This document shows positions 50,137 through 59,879 of a stretch of DNA of 64,000 nucleotides, piece by piece (the stretch's first letter is position 1; the number at the start of each line of letters is the position of its first letter). Position numbers and translations under genes: made by a program. This DNA is from Parcubacteria group bacterium. GTDB taxonomy: Bacteria; Patescibacteria; ABY1; Buchananbacterales; UBA6539. Below the pieces are notes generated by a model, which worked only from the letters and a program-made list of their open reading frames with translations, did not search any database and was not told the DNA's origin. The DNA lies in contig NYZP01000001.1 in assembly GCA_002687175.1 (NCBI GenBank), positions 160,422-224,421 of the forward strand, in the 5' to 3' direction.

Positions 50137-51520
50137 GATTATTTTTAAGCTTAGGCAAGACATCAAGTTTATAAATTTCTAAAACAATTAGAAGAATCAA
50201 AATACCTGATATACCAAAATAATAATTAGTAAAACCTCTCTTAATTAGATAAAGGGACAGTAAAAAAATTGTCCCCGAAAAGATAATTCCACTTAATGTT
50301 CGCTGAGTTTTAATTAATAAAAATAGCAATAAAAATATTAGAGCAATAATCATAGCAGTTAAAGGGATACCGTCATAAAAAATAATTTTATTTAAAGAAT
50401 TAAAAGACAAAGAATGAAGAGCGTCTTCATATTGTAATTGATCAAGGAACACATCATAGATAAAATCATTAAAATTCCATACCGCAAATGGTAAAACAAT
50501 AATAACCAAAGTAATAAGTGTTAGAAAAAACTTTTTAAAATTTAATTCTTGAAATCTGGCCAAAAATGGTAAAAAAATTAGATAAGGTTGCTTGGAAGAT
50601 AAAAATAATCCAAACACTACGTAAGGGACATACTTATAGCCACGCAATACTAAAAAAACGAATAGATAAAGTAGGAATAGCGACAACGAATCAACCCAGG
50701 TTTGTTCTAAAACATATAAACTTAAAGGTAAATAAAGAATAAGTAAGGAGCTTAACTCGGCAATTTTTAAATTATTTGAAAATTTCTTCTTAAGTAACGA
50801 ATAAATTATGGCAGCGGTACCAAAAATAGAAAAAACAAAAGTAAATCTAATATCACCAAATAAAAATTTAAAAAAAGTAGTGGCGACCATGGTTGATGGT
50901 AAATAAGAATAATTATCATTCTTGCAATCAGGATCCTGGTACAGGGCTTCACATTCTGCCGGTGAATAAACATTATAAAAATCACCTGAATATGGGTTAT
51001 TACCAGTGATTAATGAATCACTAGCACCTTGTAAAAGCCAAAAAATATCAATTCTTGGCTGAGGTGAATAAAAAATTGTAGCCAGACGTAAAATTAATGC
51101 TAAAGATACGAGATAAACGAATTTGTACTTTTTTAAATGGATTAAAAAAATACTAAAAAAATTTTTCTGTTTAAAACTAAAATCAACCAAATACAAAAAA
51201 AATAAACTTATTGCAAAAAACTTCAACAAAACTGTATTATTATAAGCCTGGTTTGAGATTAAAAAAATTCCACCATCAATGAAATAAAATAAGACAAAAC
51301 TGATTAAATTTGCTGTCAGTAATAAAGTTAATGGATTTAAGTTAAAATTAAAATTCAACCAAAATTTTTTTAAAAAAATCAATACTAAAACCAGTAAACC
51401 TAAAAATAAAAACCAAAGCTGAGCTTGATGAATAAATAAACCTTTGTTCATTGAATATCCTAATAAAATTAGAATATGAGCAATAATGAGATATGATAAA
51501 TTTTTTGATTTAATTTCCAT
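50126..51520 (-). CDS. Polytopic GT-C type glycosyltransferase-like membrane protein
   Basis: A 464-residue protein with about 12 membrane helices. After the fifth helix an outside loop reads PRIDIFWLLQGASDSLITGNNPYSG, the acidic-motif arrangement of GT87-like lipid-linked sugar transferases. Exact donor and acceptor cannot be told. It is in a four-gene surface glycosylation group. Confidence 0.7.
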   Translation of the reverse strand: MEIKSKNLSYLIIAHILILLGYSMNKGLFIHQAQLWFLFLGLLVLVLIFLKKFWLNFNFNLNPLTLLLTANLISFVLFYFIDGGIFLISNQAYNNTVLLKFFAISLFFLYLVDFSFKQKNFFSIFLIHLKKYKFVYLVSLALILRLATIFYSPQPRIDIFWLLQGASDSLITGNNPYSGDFYNVYSPAECEALYQDPDCKNDNYSYLPSTMVATTFFKFLFGDIRFTFVFSIFGTAAIIYSLLKKKFSNNLKIAELSSLLILYLPLSLYVLEQTWVDSLSLFLLYLFVFLVLRGYKYVPYVVFGLFLSSKQPYLIFLPFLARFQELNFKKFFLTLITLVIIVLPFAVWNFNDFIYDVFLDQLQYEDALHSLSFNSLNKIIFYDGIPLTAMIIALIFLLLFLLIKTQRTLSGIIFSGTIFLLSLYLIKRGFTNYYFGISGILILLIVLEIYKLDVLPKLKNNHDH

Positions 51521-51522
51521 GT

Positions 51523-53796
51523 TTACTGATTAACTTGCTTCTTCTGATTAATAAAGTAATAAAGTAAATATAAAAATAAAATAAGAATAGTTAGCAAAGT
51601 TAGTAGCTTGCCAATAAAGTAGGGCATTGATTTAAATAAAAATTTTATCTCGTGCTGTCCAGCTGGAATTTTAATCGCTGTAAAAGCGTAATTAGCTCTA
51701 ACAATTTCTACTTCACTATCATTAATATAGGCTTGCCATCCAGGGAAAAATGCTTGGCTTAAATAAAGATATCCTGGATCAGAAAAATTGGCTGTTAGCT
51801 TAAAACTGTTATCAGTTTGTTTAATTATTACAACCTCAGCCGTAGACTCTGAAGTCTGATCATTTAATAAAGGCTGGCCGGAAGCAATCACTGTCTGGTG
51901 TTCCGGGTCAAAATTTTCTTCAAATAATAGACCGAGTGCCTGATCGGTACTTGATGATTCTACGACATCAAATATTCCAAAGGTAAAGGGTAAAAAGTAC
52001 TGATTTTCGTAAATCTTTAATGATGGTAAAAAATCTCGACGTATCTCCTTAACAAGCTCCAAATTTTCATTTTTTAAATCTTTATATGATAAAACATATT
52101 TAACATTTCCTAAACCAAAAACTTTTAAAGCTTGATCACTGATAGTAATTTTACCTTCGCTATCTTGATCAGACCAACTAGCAGTAACTAAACGGTTAAT
52201 TAATAAATGATTTTCCCTGACTAACATCCCTCCCTCAGATGACGCCCTGTCTTGTACCGAATTGATGCCCCAAAAAACATTTAGGTTAGGGGGGATTAAC
52301 TCTTTTCCCGAAACAAAAAAATCTAAATTATTTTGCCAACCGCCTGATACTTGATAAAGTGAGTGCCAAGCTCCCGGCCAGTCAATGCTATAAATTCTAA
52401 AAATATCATTGTCTTGTTTTAAAAATTGGGCACTGTCTGATGGTGTAAAATATTTTTTGTAATCCATCGAACCAAGATAGTTAAAGGCAACAAAAAATAA
52501 ATCTACAGCTACTATTAAAATTATCAAAGATGGTAATAAAGTAGAAAATAACAATTTGGATTTTAACATTCTTTTAGATCGTTTTTGCCAATCTTGAAGC
52601 TTTTGCCATAAAAAATCAAAACCAAAGCCAGCCAAGACAGTAAAACAAACAAGGGCTAACAATAAAAACCGTTGAGGAAAACGAAACATTTGAAAACCGG
52701 GAATTACATTCCAAAAAATTATAAACAACGGACTAAAGTCACCAAAAGCAAATAAAAAGGATATAGTCAATAAAATGAATAAAAATCTAACCACTTTATT
52801 TCTGGCGAAAAGAAAAAATATAGCAATGAGTGACAGGGCAAGTGGTGCCAACCCAAAATATATATTATTCTCCCAAAAAATGCCAAAAATATTTATTTCA
52901 AGAGGGTAAGTATTAAAGGCCGGGTTGCCCCAAAAATAGGGAGCAACAAAATTAATTATACTTGATGCTGGATAAGGAAAACTGGTTATATCCCCGTAGG
53001 TCATAGTTTGACTACGACTAGAAATTGCTGAATAAAAAAAGGTTGGTAAAAGTTGAATGGCAACTAAACCAAATAGCATTACCGCTAACAGCAGCCACGG
53101 CAAAATTATTTTATGAAAAATTTTTTTTAATTTAAAATTATCTTTTCCTTCAAAAAAAACTTTTAAACAAAAATAAATAAAGGCGGAAACTAGTGAAATG
53201 TATGTAAATGGTGGCGAGCCAGCAAAAAATTGTATGGCAAAGACTGCACCAATAGCAATTAAAATTAAAGATTTTTTCTTAGAACTAAAATATTTTTCTA
53301 CTAAATAGAAAATTAATGGCAACCAAATGGCAGCATTAATATAATTTAGGTGTTTAAGACGAAAAATAAAAAAACCACTAAAGCTAAATGCTAAAGCGGC
53401 TAGAGTAGAGCCAAACCGGCTAATCTTTAAACTCCGGCTAAATAAAAAAGTAAAGACACTGCCGAGGAAAAAATTTATTAATAAACCAACATTGACTGCT
53501 AAAAAAAACGGCAAAAATGTATACAGAAGAATGTTTAATGGATAAAATACCCCCGCCTGACCTTCAGCCAACAAAGGAAATCCATTAGCTAATGAATTAG
53601 TCCATAAAGGTATTTCACCTTGCTTTAATGACTCGGCGGCTAAAAATCTGAACGGTAAATTAAGTTCCGTTAAATCACTGCCTGTAAAATCTCCAATATA
53701 AGGAATTGTTTGGTTGATAAAAAATGGTAAAAAAAATAAAACTGCAATTGCAAGTAAAAATAAAATGGGGAAAAATTTTCTCCACGTAATATTCAT
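51523..53796 (-). CDS. YfhO-family membrane protein (GT-C superfamily)
   Basis: A 757-residue protein with about 13 membrane helices and large outside domains. PYIGDFTGSDLTELNLPFR and LANGFPLLAEGQAGVFYPLN are the YfhO-family signature; the C-terminus ends in a FFPGWQAYINDSEVEI beta domain plus a final helix. YfhO proteins glycosylate teichoic acids or related surface polymers. It is the first gene of the glycosylation group. Confidence 0.88.
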   Translation of the reverse strand: MNITWRKFFPILFLLAIAVLFFLPFFINQTIPYIGDFTGSDLTELNLPFRFLAAESLKQGEIPLWTNSLANGFPLLAEGQAGVFYPLNILLYTFLPFFLAVNVGLLINFFLGSVFTFLFSRSLKISRFGSTLAALAFSFSGFFIFRLKHLNYINAAIWLPLIFYLVEKYFSSKKKSLILIAIGAVFAIQFFAGSPPFTYISLVSAFIYFCLKVFFEGKDNFKLKKIFHKIILPWLLLAVMLFGLVAIQLLPTFFYSAISSRSQTMTYGDITSFPYPASSIINFVAPYFWGNPAFNTYPLEINIFGIFWENNIYFGLAPLALSLIAIFFLFARNKVVRFLFILLTISFLFAFGDFSPLFIIFWNVIPGFQMFRFPQRFLLLALVCFTVLAGFGFDFLWQKLQDWQKRSKRMLKSKLLFSTLLPSLIILIVAVDLFFVAFNYLGSMDYKKYFTPSDSAQFLKQDNDIFRIYSIDWPGAWHSLYQVSGGWQNNLDFFVSGKELIPPNLNVFWGINSVQDRASSEGGMLVRENHLLINRLVTASWSDQDSEGKITISDQALKVFGLGNVKYVLSYKDLKNENLELVKEIRRDFLPSLKIYENQYFLPFTFGIFDVVESSSTDQALGLLFEENFDPEHQTVIASGQPLLNDQTSESTAEVVIIKQTDNSFKLTANFSDPGYLYLSQAFFPGWQAYINDSEVEIVRANYAFTAIKIPAGQHEIKFLFKSMPYFIGKLLTLLTILILFLYLLYYFINQKKQVNQ

Positions 53797-53840
53797 AATA
53801 ATCTAATTATACCATTTTTAGCAAAATTTTATTAATATTA

Positions 53841-53867
53841 AACCCCGCCTCTTGAAGAGGCGGGGTT
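53841..53867. terminator. Terminator between the pilin gene and the YfhO gene
   Basis: Thirteen-base inverted repeat AACCCCGCCTCTT/AAGAGGCGGGGTT with almost no loop, followed on both strands by a T/A-run. Confidence 0.85.
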
Positions 53868-53893
53868 TTTAAGAAGCTTCTAACTATAAAAAT

Positions 53894-54328
53894 CTAGCGA
53901 ATTCCCATTTCAGACGCTGTGTGTGGACCTGACCCAAGTCCACCAGTAGTACCTTCTAATTCAAAAACAATAGAGTAGGAATCACCACCATCTGAACTAT
54001 AATAATAGGCAGCACCATTAGGGTTTGGGTTAGATGGAACTAGCCCCATGTAAGCGCCAGTACAACCAAGAGTTTGAAATCCTCCTGTACCGCCCAGACA
54101 TTTTGTATCACTTTCAACACCTAACGTAAGTGTTCCAGCGGCGTACCCACTATTATCATTATAATAAAGCTCTAAAGCAGTTTGGATTTGTTTAACATCG
54201 GAAATACGCTTAGCGTCACGAGCTTTTGATCTGGCAGAGTTTAAAGCTACTACGGCTAACGTTGAAAGTAGACCGATAATAGCAATAACCACCAACAATT
54301 CGATTAATGTAAAACCTTTTTTCTTCAT
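53894..54328 (-). CDS. Major pilin-like protein, uninterrupted leader
   Basis: A 144-residue prepilin: MKKKG|FTLIELLVVIAIIGLLSTLA, then NSARSKARDAKRISDVKQIQTALELYYND, nearly the same helix as the 47011 protein. The C-terminal part has CLGGTGGFQTLGC, again two cysteines. A strong ribosome site AAAGGAGGTG precedes the ATG. It ends close to a perfect terminator, fitting a highly expressed major pilin. Confidence 0.9.
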   Translation of the reverse strand: MKKKGFTLIELLVVIAIIGLLSTLAVVALNSARSKARDAKRISDVKQIQTALELYYNDNSGYAAGTLTLGVESDTKCLGGTGGFQTLGCTGAYMGLVPSNPNPNGAAYYYSSDGGDSYSIVFELEGTTGGLGSGPHTASEMGIR

Positions 54329-54478
54329 TTCTTCACCTCCTTTCTTTGTTTTGAGTCGCTAATTTAGCGAATTTTTTTATTTTTTAAGTTATCAACAGAT
54401 GACTATATTATACCAAAAAAATATGATGTCAACAAACTTCTTAGTGCTAATTTCTATAACAACAAATAAAACTTAACT

Positions 54479-55684
54479 TTAAAGACTTGAGGCCAAATTA
54501 TACATTGGTAAAATAATCGCCGAAACTAAAATACCAACCGCCACTCCCATCATAATCATTACCATTGGTTCTAATAAAGTGACTAGATTAGAAACTAAGT
54601 TATCTACCTCCCGACTGTAAAAATCTGCCAGTTTATCTAAAATCTCATCAATTCGGCCAGTCTTTTCTCCTAAATTTAACATTTGGGAAACCATGGCTGG
54701 CACTTCTTTGCTATCCAAAAAAATAGTAGCAATTGGCCGTCCGTCTTCAACTTCGGTCACTGTTTCTTCAATTAATTTCTGATACACTGAATTACCAACA
54801 ACGGCCGAAACAATTTCTAAACTTTTGGTTAAGGGTACGCCACCAGTGATGAGAGTGTGTAAACTACGGGAAAACCTAACAAGTATGATTTTTTGAAATA
54901 GGCTACCAAACACCGGTAAACGCAAAATAAAAGTATCCCAATATTTTTTTCCGTTGACTGTTTTAATGGCCATCCTTAAACCAACAATAGCTAAAACTAA
55001 AAATATTAATAGCAACCACCAAAAGGCAGTCATAAAATCACTGATGCCAATTAAAATTCTGGTAGAAAGTGGTAGAGTAACTCCTGTTTCGGTTAGGACT
55101 GACGTTAGCTGTGGTACAACGACAACCATCATTAAAGAACCAACTGCAGCTAACCCACTAATAATAAAAGCCGGATAAATCATTGCCCCCTTTATCTTGG
55201 CTGACAAGTCATAATCTTTTTCTTGCTGATCAGCCAGATATATTAAAACCTCATCAAGTTTACCAGAAGTTTCTCCAGACTTAACAATGTTAATAAAAAA
55301 ATTGCTAAAAACTTGTGGGTGACGAGCCAGGGCTGATGAAAGTTTAGCTCCGCCTTCAATGTCATCAGAAATTTCTGAAATGATAGTTTTTAAAACTGGA
55401 CTTTCGGTTTGTTCAATTAAAATCTTTAGACCTTGAACCAACGGGATAGTGGCCGAAATTATAACCGAGAGTTGCCTAGAAAAAATTACTAAATCTTTTA
55501 TTTTAACTCTGTTTAAAAATTCCAAGGAACGCTCGGCCAAAGGAACCTTTTCTTCTTTCAATGACAAAACTACCAAGCCTTCATCAGCTAACAAATCGGC
55601 ACCTACATCAGCTGTAGCTGCCTGAATAATTCCTTCATGAGTTTGATCGTCCTCATCTTTGGCGCGATAACGAAAATTAGGCAT
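54479..55684 (-). CDS. pilC: PilC/GspF, type IV pilus inner membrane platform protein
   Basis: A 401-residue platform protein with two GspF domains, each with FSRQLSVIISATIPLVQGL or FSRSLHTLITGGVPLTKSLE, and three membrane helices (about 165-195, 215-235 and 370-395). The platform transmits ATPase motion to pilins. It is followed by the PilT-like gene upstream by three bases. Confidence 0.93.
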   Translation of the reverse strand: MPNFRYRAKDEDDQTHEGIIQAATADVGADLLADEGLVVLSLKEEKVPLAERSLEFLNRVKIKDLVIFSRQLSVIISATIPLVQGLKILIEQTESPVLKTIISEISDDIEGGAKLSSALARHPQVFSNFFINIVKSGETSGKLDEVLIYLADQQEKDYDLSAKIKGAMIYPAFIISGLAAVGSLMMVVVVPQLTSVLTETGVTLPLSTRILIGISDFMTAFWWLLLIFLVLAIVGLRMAIKTVNGKKYWDTFILRLPVFGSLFQKIILVRFSRSLHTLITGGVPLTKSLEIVSAVVGNSVYQKLIEETVTEVEDGRPIATIFLDSKEVPAMVSQMLNLGEKTGRIDEILDKLADFYSREVDNLVSNLVTLLEPMVMIMMGVAVGILVSAIILPMYNLASSL

Positions 55685-55687
55685 AAA

Positions 55688-56761
55688 TTAAGTTTTGGTT
55701 TTAGCCCTAAATGTTTCTTGATCTTTTGCAAAAATCACTGCCTGATCTGCTAAAACTGTTCCCGACTTAACCAACTGTGACAATGATTGATCCAGCTCAA
55801 TCATTCCCTCTCCTCTGGAGCTTTGCAGAATAGTAAAAATTTGTTTAACTCTACCATCTCTGATTAATGATCTTACAGCTTCTGTGACAATCAAAACTTC
55901 AGCTGCCAAAACTTGCCCACCACCTGTTCGAGGAACTAACCGCTGTGAGACAACAGCCTGTAAGCTTTCAGAAAGTTTCAGTTGGGCTTGTTGTTTTTCC
56001 GGGGTGGGAAAAACTGATAAAATTTCTTCAATACTTTGAATCACTGAACTGGTATTCATCACCATAAAAGCTAATCTTCCAGAATTAGCAAAATCAACCA
56101 CAGCTGGAATTACTCCTTTTTCCATAGTAGCACCGACGGCAATGGCATCGACGTCAGACTGTTGTGCAGATTTTAAAGCTGCCGTAAATGAATTAACATC
56201 ACGCCCAACCTGACGTTGCTCGATCAAACTTTTTTTGTTAATAAAAAGATATTCAATCGGCTTTTCAATGGTAATAATATTCTCTTTACGATTATTATTA
56301 ATTTCCTCTACCATTGAAGCCATGGTCGTTGTTCGTCCAGAACCAAATGGACCAGCAATAATAATTAGCCCTGATTTTTTAGCAATTAAATTGTGTACTG
56401 ACTTAGGCAGACCAAGGTTTGCTAATGGTGGAATTTGTGATGGAATTAGAAACCATGAAGATGACAAGAACTTTTTTTGGTAAAAGAAATTTATTTTTAT
56501 TCTGAACTTTTTTGCAATTTCCTTAACCAAAATAATTTCTTTGTTGGCAATCAATTCTTTTTTTTGATCCTCATCTAGCCAACCTTCAGCTAACTTTGCA
56601 ACAAAATCATTAGTGATAACAGTTTCATCTTTGAGTTCAACCAATTCATCATCTATCCTAAAAGATGGATAAGCACCAACGGTTAAGTGAACGGTTGATG
56701 CCCGGCGTTTAGCGGCAGCCACTAAAATTTTATTAATAAAAATATTTTGAGATGAATCCAT
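55688..56761 (-). CDS. PilT-like ATPase with degenerate active site
   Basis: A 357-residue PilT-family protein (GMIELDQSLSQLVKSG and LQAVVSQRLVPRTGGGQVLAAEVL are PilT-typical). The catalytic motifs are altered: Walker A GPFGSGRTTT has Arg for Lys, Walker B VDAIAVGATME lacks the usual GE, and the His box GRLAFMVMNTSS has Asn for the usual His in LHTNS. Retraction would normally require these. It lies between pilC and the response regulator, so it is probably expressed with the operon; a structural or regulatory role is more likely than hydrolysis. Confidence 0.88.
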   Translation of the reverse strand: MDSSQNIFINKILVAAAKRRASTVHLTVGAYPSFRIDDELVELKDETVITNDFVAKLAEGWLDEDQKKELIANKEIILVKEIAKKFRIKINFFYQKKFLSSSWFLIPSQIPPLANLGLPKSVHNLIAKKSGLIIIAGPFGSGRTTTMASMVEEINNNRKENIITIEKPIEYLFINKKSLIEQRQVGRDVNSFTAALKSAQQSDVDAIAVGATMEKGVIPAVVDFANSGRLAFMVMNTSSVIQSIEEILSVFPTPEKQQAQLKLSESLQAVVSQRLVPRTGGGQVLAAEVLIVTEAVRSLIRDGRVKQIFTILQSSRGEGMIELDQSLSQLVKSGTVLADQAVIFAKDQETFRAKTKT

Positions 56762-56773
56762 ATTTCATTATTA

Positions 56774-57151
56774 CTATTTCTTGATCGCCTGTTTAATTTT
56801 TTTAACTACCTCAGAAGGCATAAAATGAGCTTTAATCAGGTAATCATCAGCACCTAGCTCCAGACCCTTTCTAACTTCATCTTTTTGACTTAGATTAGTC
56901 AAGAGAATTACGGGTATAGTTTTAAGATTTTTATCAGCCTTAGTAGCCTTTAAAACCTCAAAACCATCCATTTTTGGCAAAATAATGTCGAGCAAGATTA
57001 AATCCGGTGGATTTTCTTTGATCATTTTTAGTCCTTTTTCACCATCAGAAGCTAAAGTCACTTCATAAGCTTCTAAGTCAAGCTTGGTGGCGTAAAGTTC
57101 GGCTAAAAATTCATCATCTTCAACCAATAAAATATTCTTTTTGTTAGCCAT
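56774..57151 (-). CDS. CheY/PilG-like single-domain response regulator
   Basis: 125-residue receiver domain with the acidic pocket (LLVEDDEF), phospho-acceptor Asp in LILLDIILPKMDG, the switch Thr/Ser in VILLTNLS and the late lysine in YLIKAHF. No output domain. Its place between pilB and the PilT-like gene suggests regulation of pilus motors; no histidine kinase is seen nearby. Confidence 0.9.
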   Translation of the reverse strand: MANKKNILLVEDDEFLAELYATKLDLEAYEVTLASDGEKGLKMIKENPPDLILLDIILPKMDGFEVLKATKADKNLKTIPVILLTNLSQKDEVRKGLELGADDYLIKAHFMPSEVVKKIKQAIKK

Positions 57152-57190
57152 AATTTTATATGTTATTTTTTAACTATTTTAATACAAAAT

Positions 57191-58921
57191 CTAAAGATGG
57201 GCAATCCTCATCACTTCCTCAACTGTGGTAATACCTTGAATGGCTTTAATCAGACAATCTTGATTTAAAGTAATAAAATTTTGTTTGACCAATGATTTTC
57301 GAGTAGCGGCATTATCACCACCCCGATTTATAATTTCTCTGATTTCCGGGGTAACACTAATGATCTCGGCCGCGGCTACCCGACCCTGATAACCTATGTT
57401 ACCACAGTGAGCGCAACCCTCGCCCTGATAAAATTTTAAATTGCTGGTGTCAATACCCTCAAGATAAACTGCTGGAATACCTGAAAGTTGATCTTTCAGC
57501 TTAGCCAACACTGTTGGTTCAATAGTTGTTTCTTTTTTACAATCCTCGCAAATTTTTCTGGCTAAACGTTGAGCAATAACTAAATTCAATACCGAAGATA
57601 ATAAAAATGGTTCCGCATCAAGATCAATCAACCGAGGAATAGCTCCCAAGGCATTGTTAGTGTGCAACGTTGAAAGGATTAGATGACCGGTTAAACTGGC
57701 ATGCACTACCAGCTCGGTAGTTTCTTTATCTCTTATTTCGCCAAGCATCACAATGTTGGGATCCTGCCTTAAAATTGATCTCAGCCCAGAGGTGAAGGTG
57801 TAACCAATCTCGGGATTAATTTGTGACTGATTGACACCAGGAATATAGTATTCAATCGGATCTTCCAGGGTAATGATATTAATTCCGTCTTTATTCAACA
57901 TGGTTAAGATAGTATATAAAGTTGTAGTTTTACCAGAACCAGTTGGACCAGTCAGCAACATCAAGCCGTGTGGTTTTTTAATTGCTTTGGTGATCAGCTC
58001 AATGTATATTGGATTAAAGCCAAGCTGTTCTAAAGTTAAAACTTCATTAGCAGTATCTAAGATTCTTAATACTACTTTTTCACCTTCAAAGAGTGGCAAG
58101 GTAGAAATTCTAAAATCAATTTCCCGATTCTCAAAATTAAGCCTGATACGACCATCTTGCGGTTGGCGCGTTTCATCAAGTTTAAGATTTGACAGAACTT
58201 TAATCCGAGCTACAATGGCCGCATGAATATATTTTGGCAACACCAGTGAAGTTCTCAATGTTCCGTCAATCCGATAACGAATTTTGGTATCTTTCAAGGT
58301 CGGTTCAATATGAATATCAGATGCTCGTCCGTCAATAGCATGTCGTAAAATTACTAGCACCATTTTTGACACCGGAGCACTTTTAATCACCTCTTCCATT
58401 TTTTCCTTACTGGTAGGTAATTTTTCAAGAGCTATTGATTCAGCACTAATACCTGATAAAACATCTTTAACCTCATCACCAATAACTTGATACTGGCGAA
58501 AAGCTGATTTTAAGCTGGCGTGAGAAACAATAAAGTACCTAATTTTCAAATTTGCTTTTTTGGCTAAAAATTCAACAGCCTCGATGGCTTTAAAATTTTG
58601 AGGGTTTGTCATCCCGACATGCACCTCTTTATCAATCTTCTCAAAGGCAACCATTTGATAATTGTCAGCTACTTCGCGAGGAATTAGATTAAGTATTTTT
58701 TTAGAAATTTTAATTCCCTTTAAGTCGGCGGTTGGTATATTCAAAAGTTTTGACTTAATATCTAATAATTTTTTTTCGGAAATTATTTTTTCTGATAATA
58801 ATAATTCTTCTGGCTTCTTCTTTAGTTGCTCAGCCCTTTTTACCAAATCAACCGATGTTTCTTGAGATAACAACTTTTCATCAATTAAGGCCTGAACTAA
58901 TTTTTTTTGATCTTTATACAT
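57191..58921 (-). CDS. pilB: PilB/GspE, pilus assembly ATPase
   Basis: Hexameric motor that powers pilus extension, 576 residues. Intact Walker A GPTGSGKTTT, Asp box and Walker B with GEIRDKETTE, His box TGHLILSTLHTNNALGAI, and C-terminal zinc cysteines CEDCKKE and CAHCGNIGYQGR. An N-terminal GSPII_E domain precedes them. In contrast to the PilT-like gene, all catalytic motifs are present. Confidence 0.95.
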   Translation of the reverse strand: MYKDQKKLVQALIDEKLLSQETSVDLVKRAEQLKKKPEELLLSEKIISEKKLLDIKSKLLNIPTADLKGIKISKKILNLIPREVADNYQMVAFEKIDKEVHVGMTNPQNFKAIEAVEFLAKKANLKIRYFIVSHASLKSAFRQYQVIGDEVKDVLSGISAESIALEKLPTSKEKMEEVIKSAPVSKMVLVILRHAIDGRASDIHIEPTLKDTKIRYRIDGTLRTSLVLPKYIHAAIVARIKVLSNLKLDETRQPQDGRIRLNFENREIDFRISTLPLFEGEKVVLRILDTANEVLTLEQLGFNPIYIELITKAIKKPHGLMLLTGPTGSGKTTTLYTILTMLNKDGINIITLEDPIEYYIPGVNQSQINPEIGYTFTSGLRSILRQDPNIVMLGEIRDKETTELVVHASLTGHLILSTLHTNNALGAIPRLIDLDAEPFLLSSVLNLVIAQRLARKICEDCKKETTIEPTVLAKLKDQLSGIPAVYLEGIDTSNLKFYQGEGCAHCGNIGYQGRVAAAEIISVTPEIREIINRGGDNAATRKSLVKQNFITLNQDCLIKAIQGITTVEEVMRIAHL

Positions 58922-58950
58922 TAATTTTCGTTAGATTTTTTGCCAACTAC

Positions 58951-59256
58951 TTAAAAAGATATTTCCTGAAAAGGATTTGATCGTCCCATATTATCAACGG
59001 TGACTGGTAATTTAGCACGTGGAGGCAAAACTAAATCAGTAAATGGTGATTGATTGATAAAATCGCTCTCAAACTCGGTTATCAAGACCTGAGGAATAAC
59101 AATTTCAACAGCTGGAGACCTATCTCTTCTGGTTAGCTTCTTATCTTCTAGAATAAAATTAGTAATAAGTAGATATCCAATAAGTACCGCAATCAAAATA
59201 CCAATTACCGCTAAAGATGTTTTTTTAGTTTTAGTTATCTTTTTTTTGACCAACAT
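58951..59256 (-). CDS. Small membrane-anchored protein in the pilus operon, possibly PilP-like in position
   Basis: 101 residues: basic start, one membrane helix (about 14-36), then a short outside tail (FINQSPFTDLVLPPRAKLPV). It occupies the position of PilP in the PilMNOP order but lacks a lipobox and has no clear PilP sequence signature. Assignment by position only. Confidence 0.55.
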   Translation of the reverse strand: MLVKKKITKTKKTSLAVIGILIAVLIGYLLITNFILEDKKLTRRDRSPAVEIVIPQVLITEFESDFINQSPFTDLVLPPRAKLPVTVDNMGRSNPFQEISF

Positions 59257-59264
59257 ATTTTTTA

Positions 59265-59870
59265 TTAGTCCTTGGAAAAATAAGTAAACATACCAATTGA
59301 ATAAGCTGGAACTCCTGGGATAAAATTAACAGCATTGATATCAAAAATTCTTAAATTTAATTCCAAAGCAGCTAAAAAGTCTTTGAGCTCATTATAGTCA
59401 TCACCCTCCCTGCCAACAACATCAATATTAATATTCAATTTACCAATGGTATTGAGATTATCTCCCCGAACTGATGGATCTGGTGCTTCATTAATGCTGA
59501 TGCCGGTTAACGATAAATTATAGTCCTCAGCTAAAGTTTGAAATTGTACAAACAGTCCCGGTATGTCCTCGTCATCGGGTAAAATATTATTAAATTTTGT
59601 TAATTCTGTTTGACTAATGGCGTTATAATTATTAACAAATTTTTGTAAATTCTCGAGATAAGTTTGTTGCTTATCAAATTCTGCATTAAGTGCATTTAAA
59701 TCTTTGCCCCCAGCCCTACCCACTTCGTCATATTTTGGCTTTAAGATAAAAGAGTAACTTAGACCAAAAATAATAATTATTAAGATTACAGTGATAACCT
59801 TATAATATCTAACAAAAACTAAACTGAGTTGATGATTCATTCTTTTATTGTCAGTTTTCTTTTTTGCCAT
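59265..59870 (-). CDS. PilO-like pilus alignment protein
   Basis: From the ATG at 59870 it has 201 residues: one membrane helix (about 22-40), a coiled-coil stretch (LNAEFDKQQTYLENLQKFVN) and a ferredoxin-like C-terminal domain (GISINEAPDPSV, KLNINIDVVGREGDDYNELKDFL). PilO dimerises with PilN outside the membrane. It is directly downstream of the PilN-like gene. Confidence 0.82.
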   Translation of the reverse strand: MAKKKTDNKRMNHQLSLVFVRYYKVITVILIIIIFGLSYSFILKPKYDEVGRAGGKDLNALNAEFDKQQTYLENLQKFVNNYNAISQTELTKFNNILPDDEDIPGLFVQFQTLAEDYNLSLTGISINEAPDPSVRGDNLNTIGKLNINIDVVGREGDDYNELKDFLAALELNLRIFDINAVNFIPGVPAYSIGMFTYFSKD

Positions 59871-59879
59871 ATTCAATAT

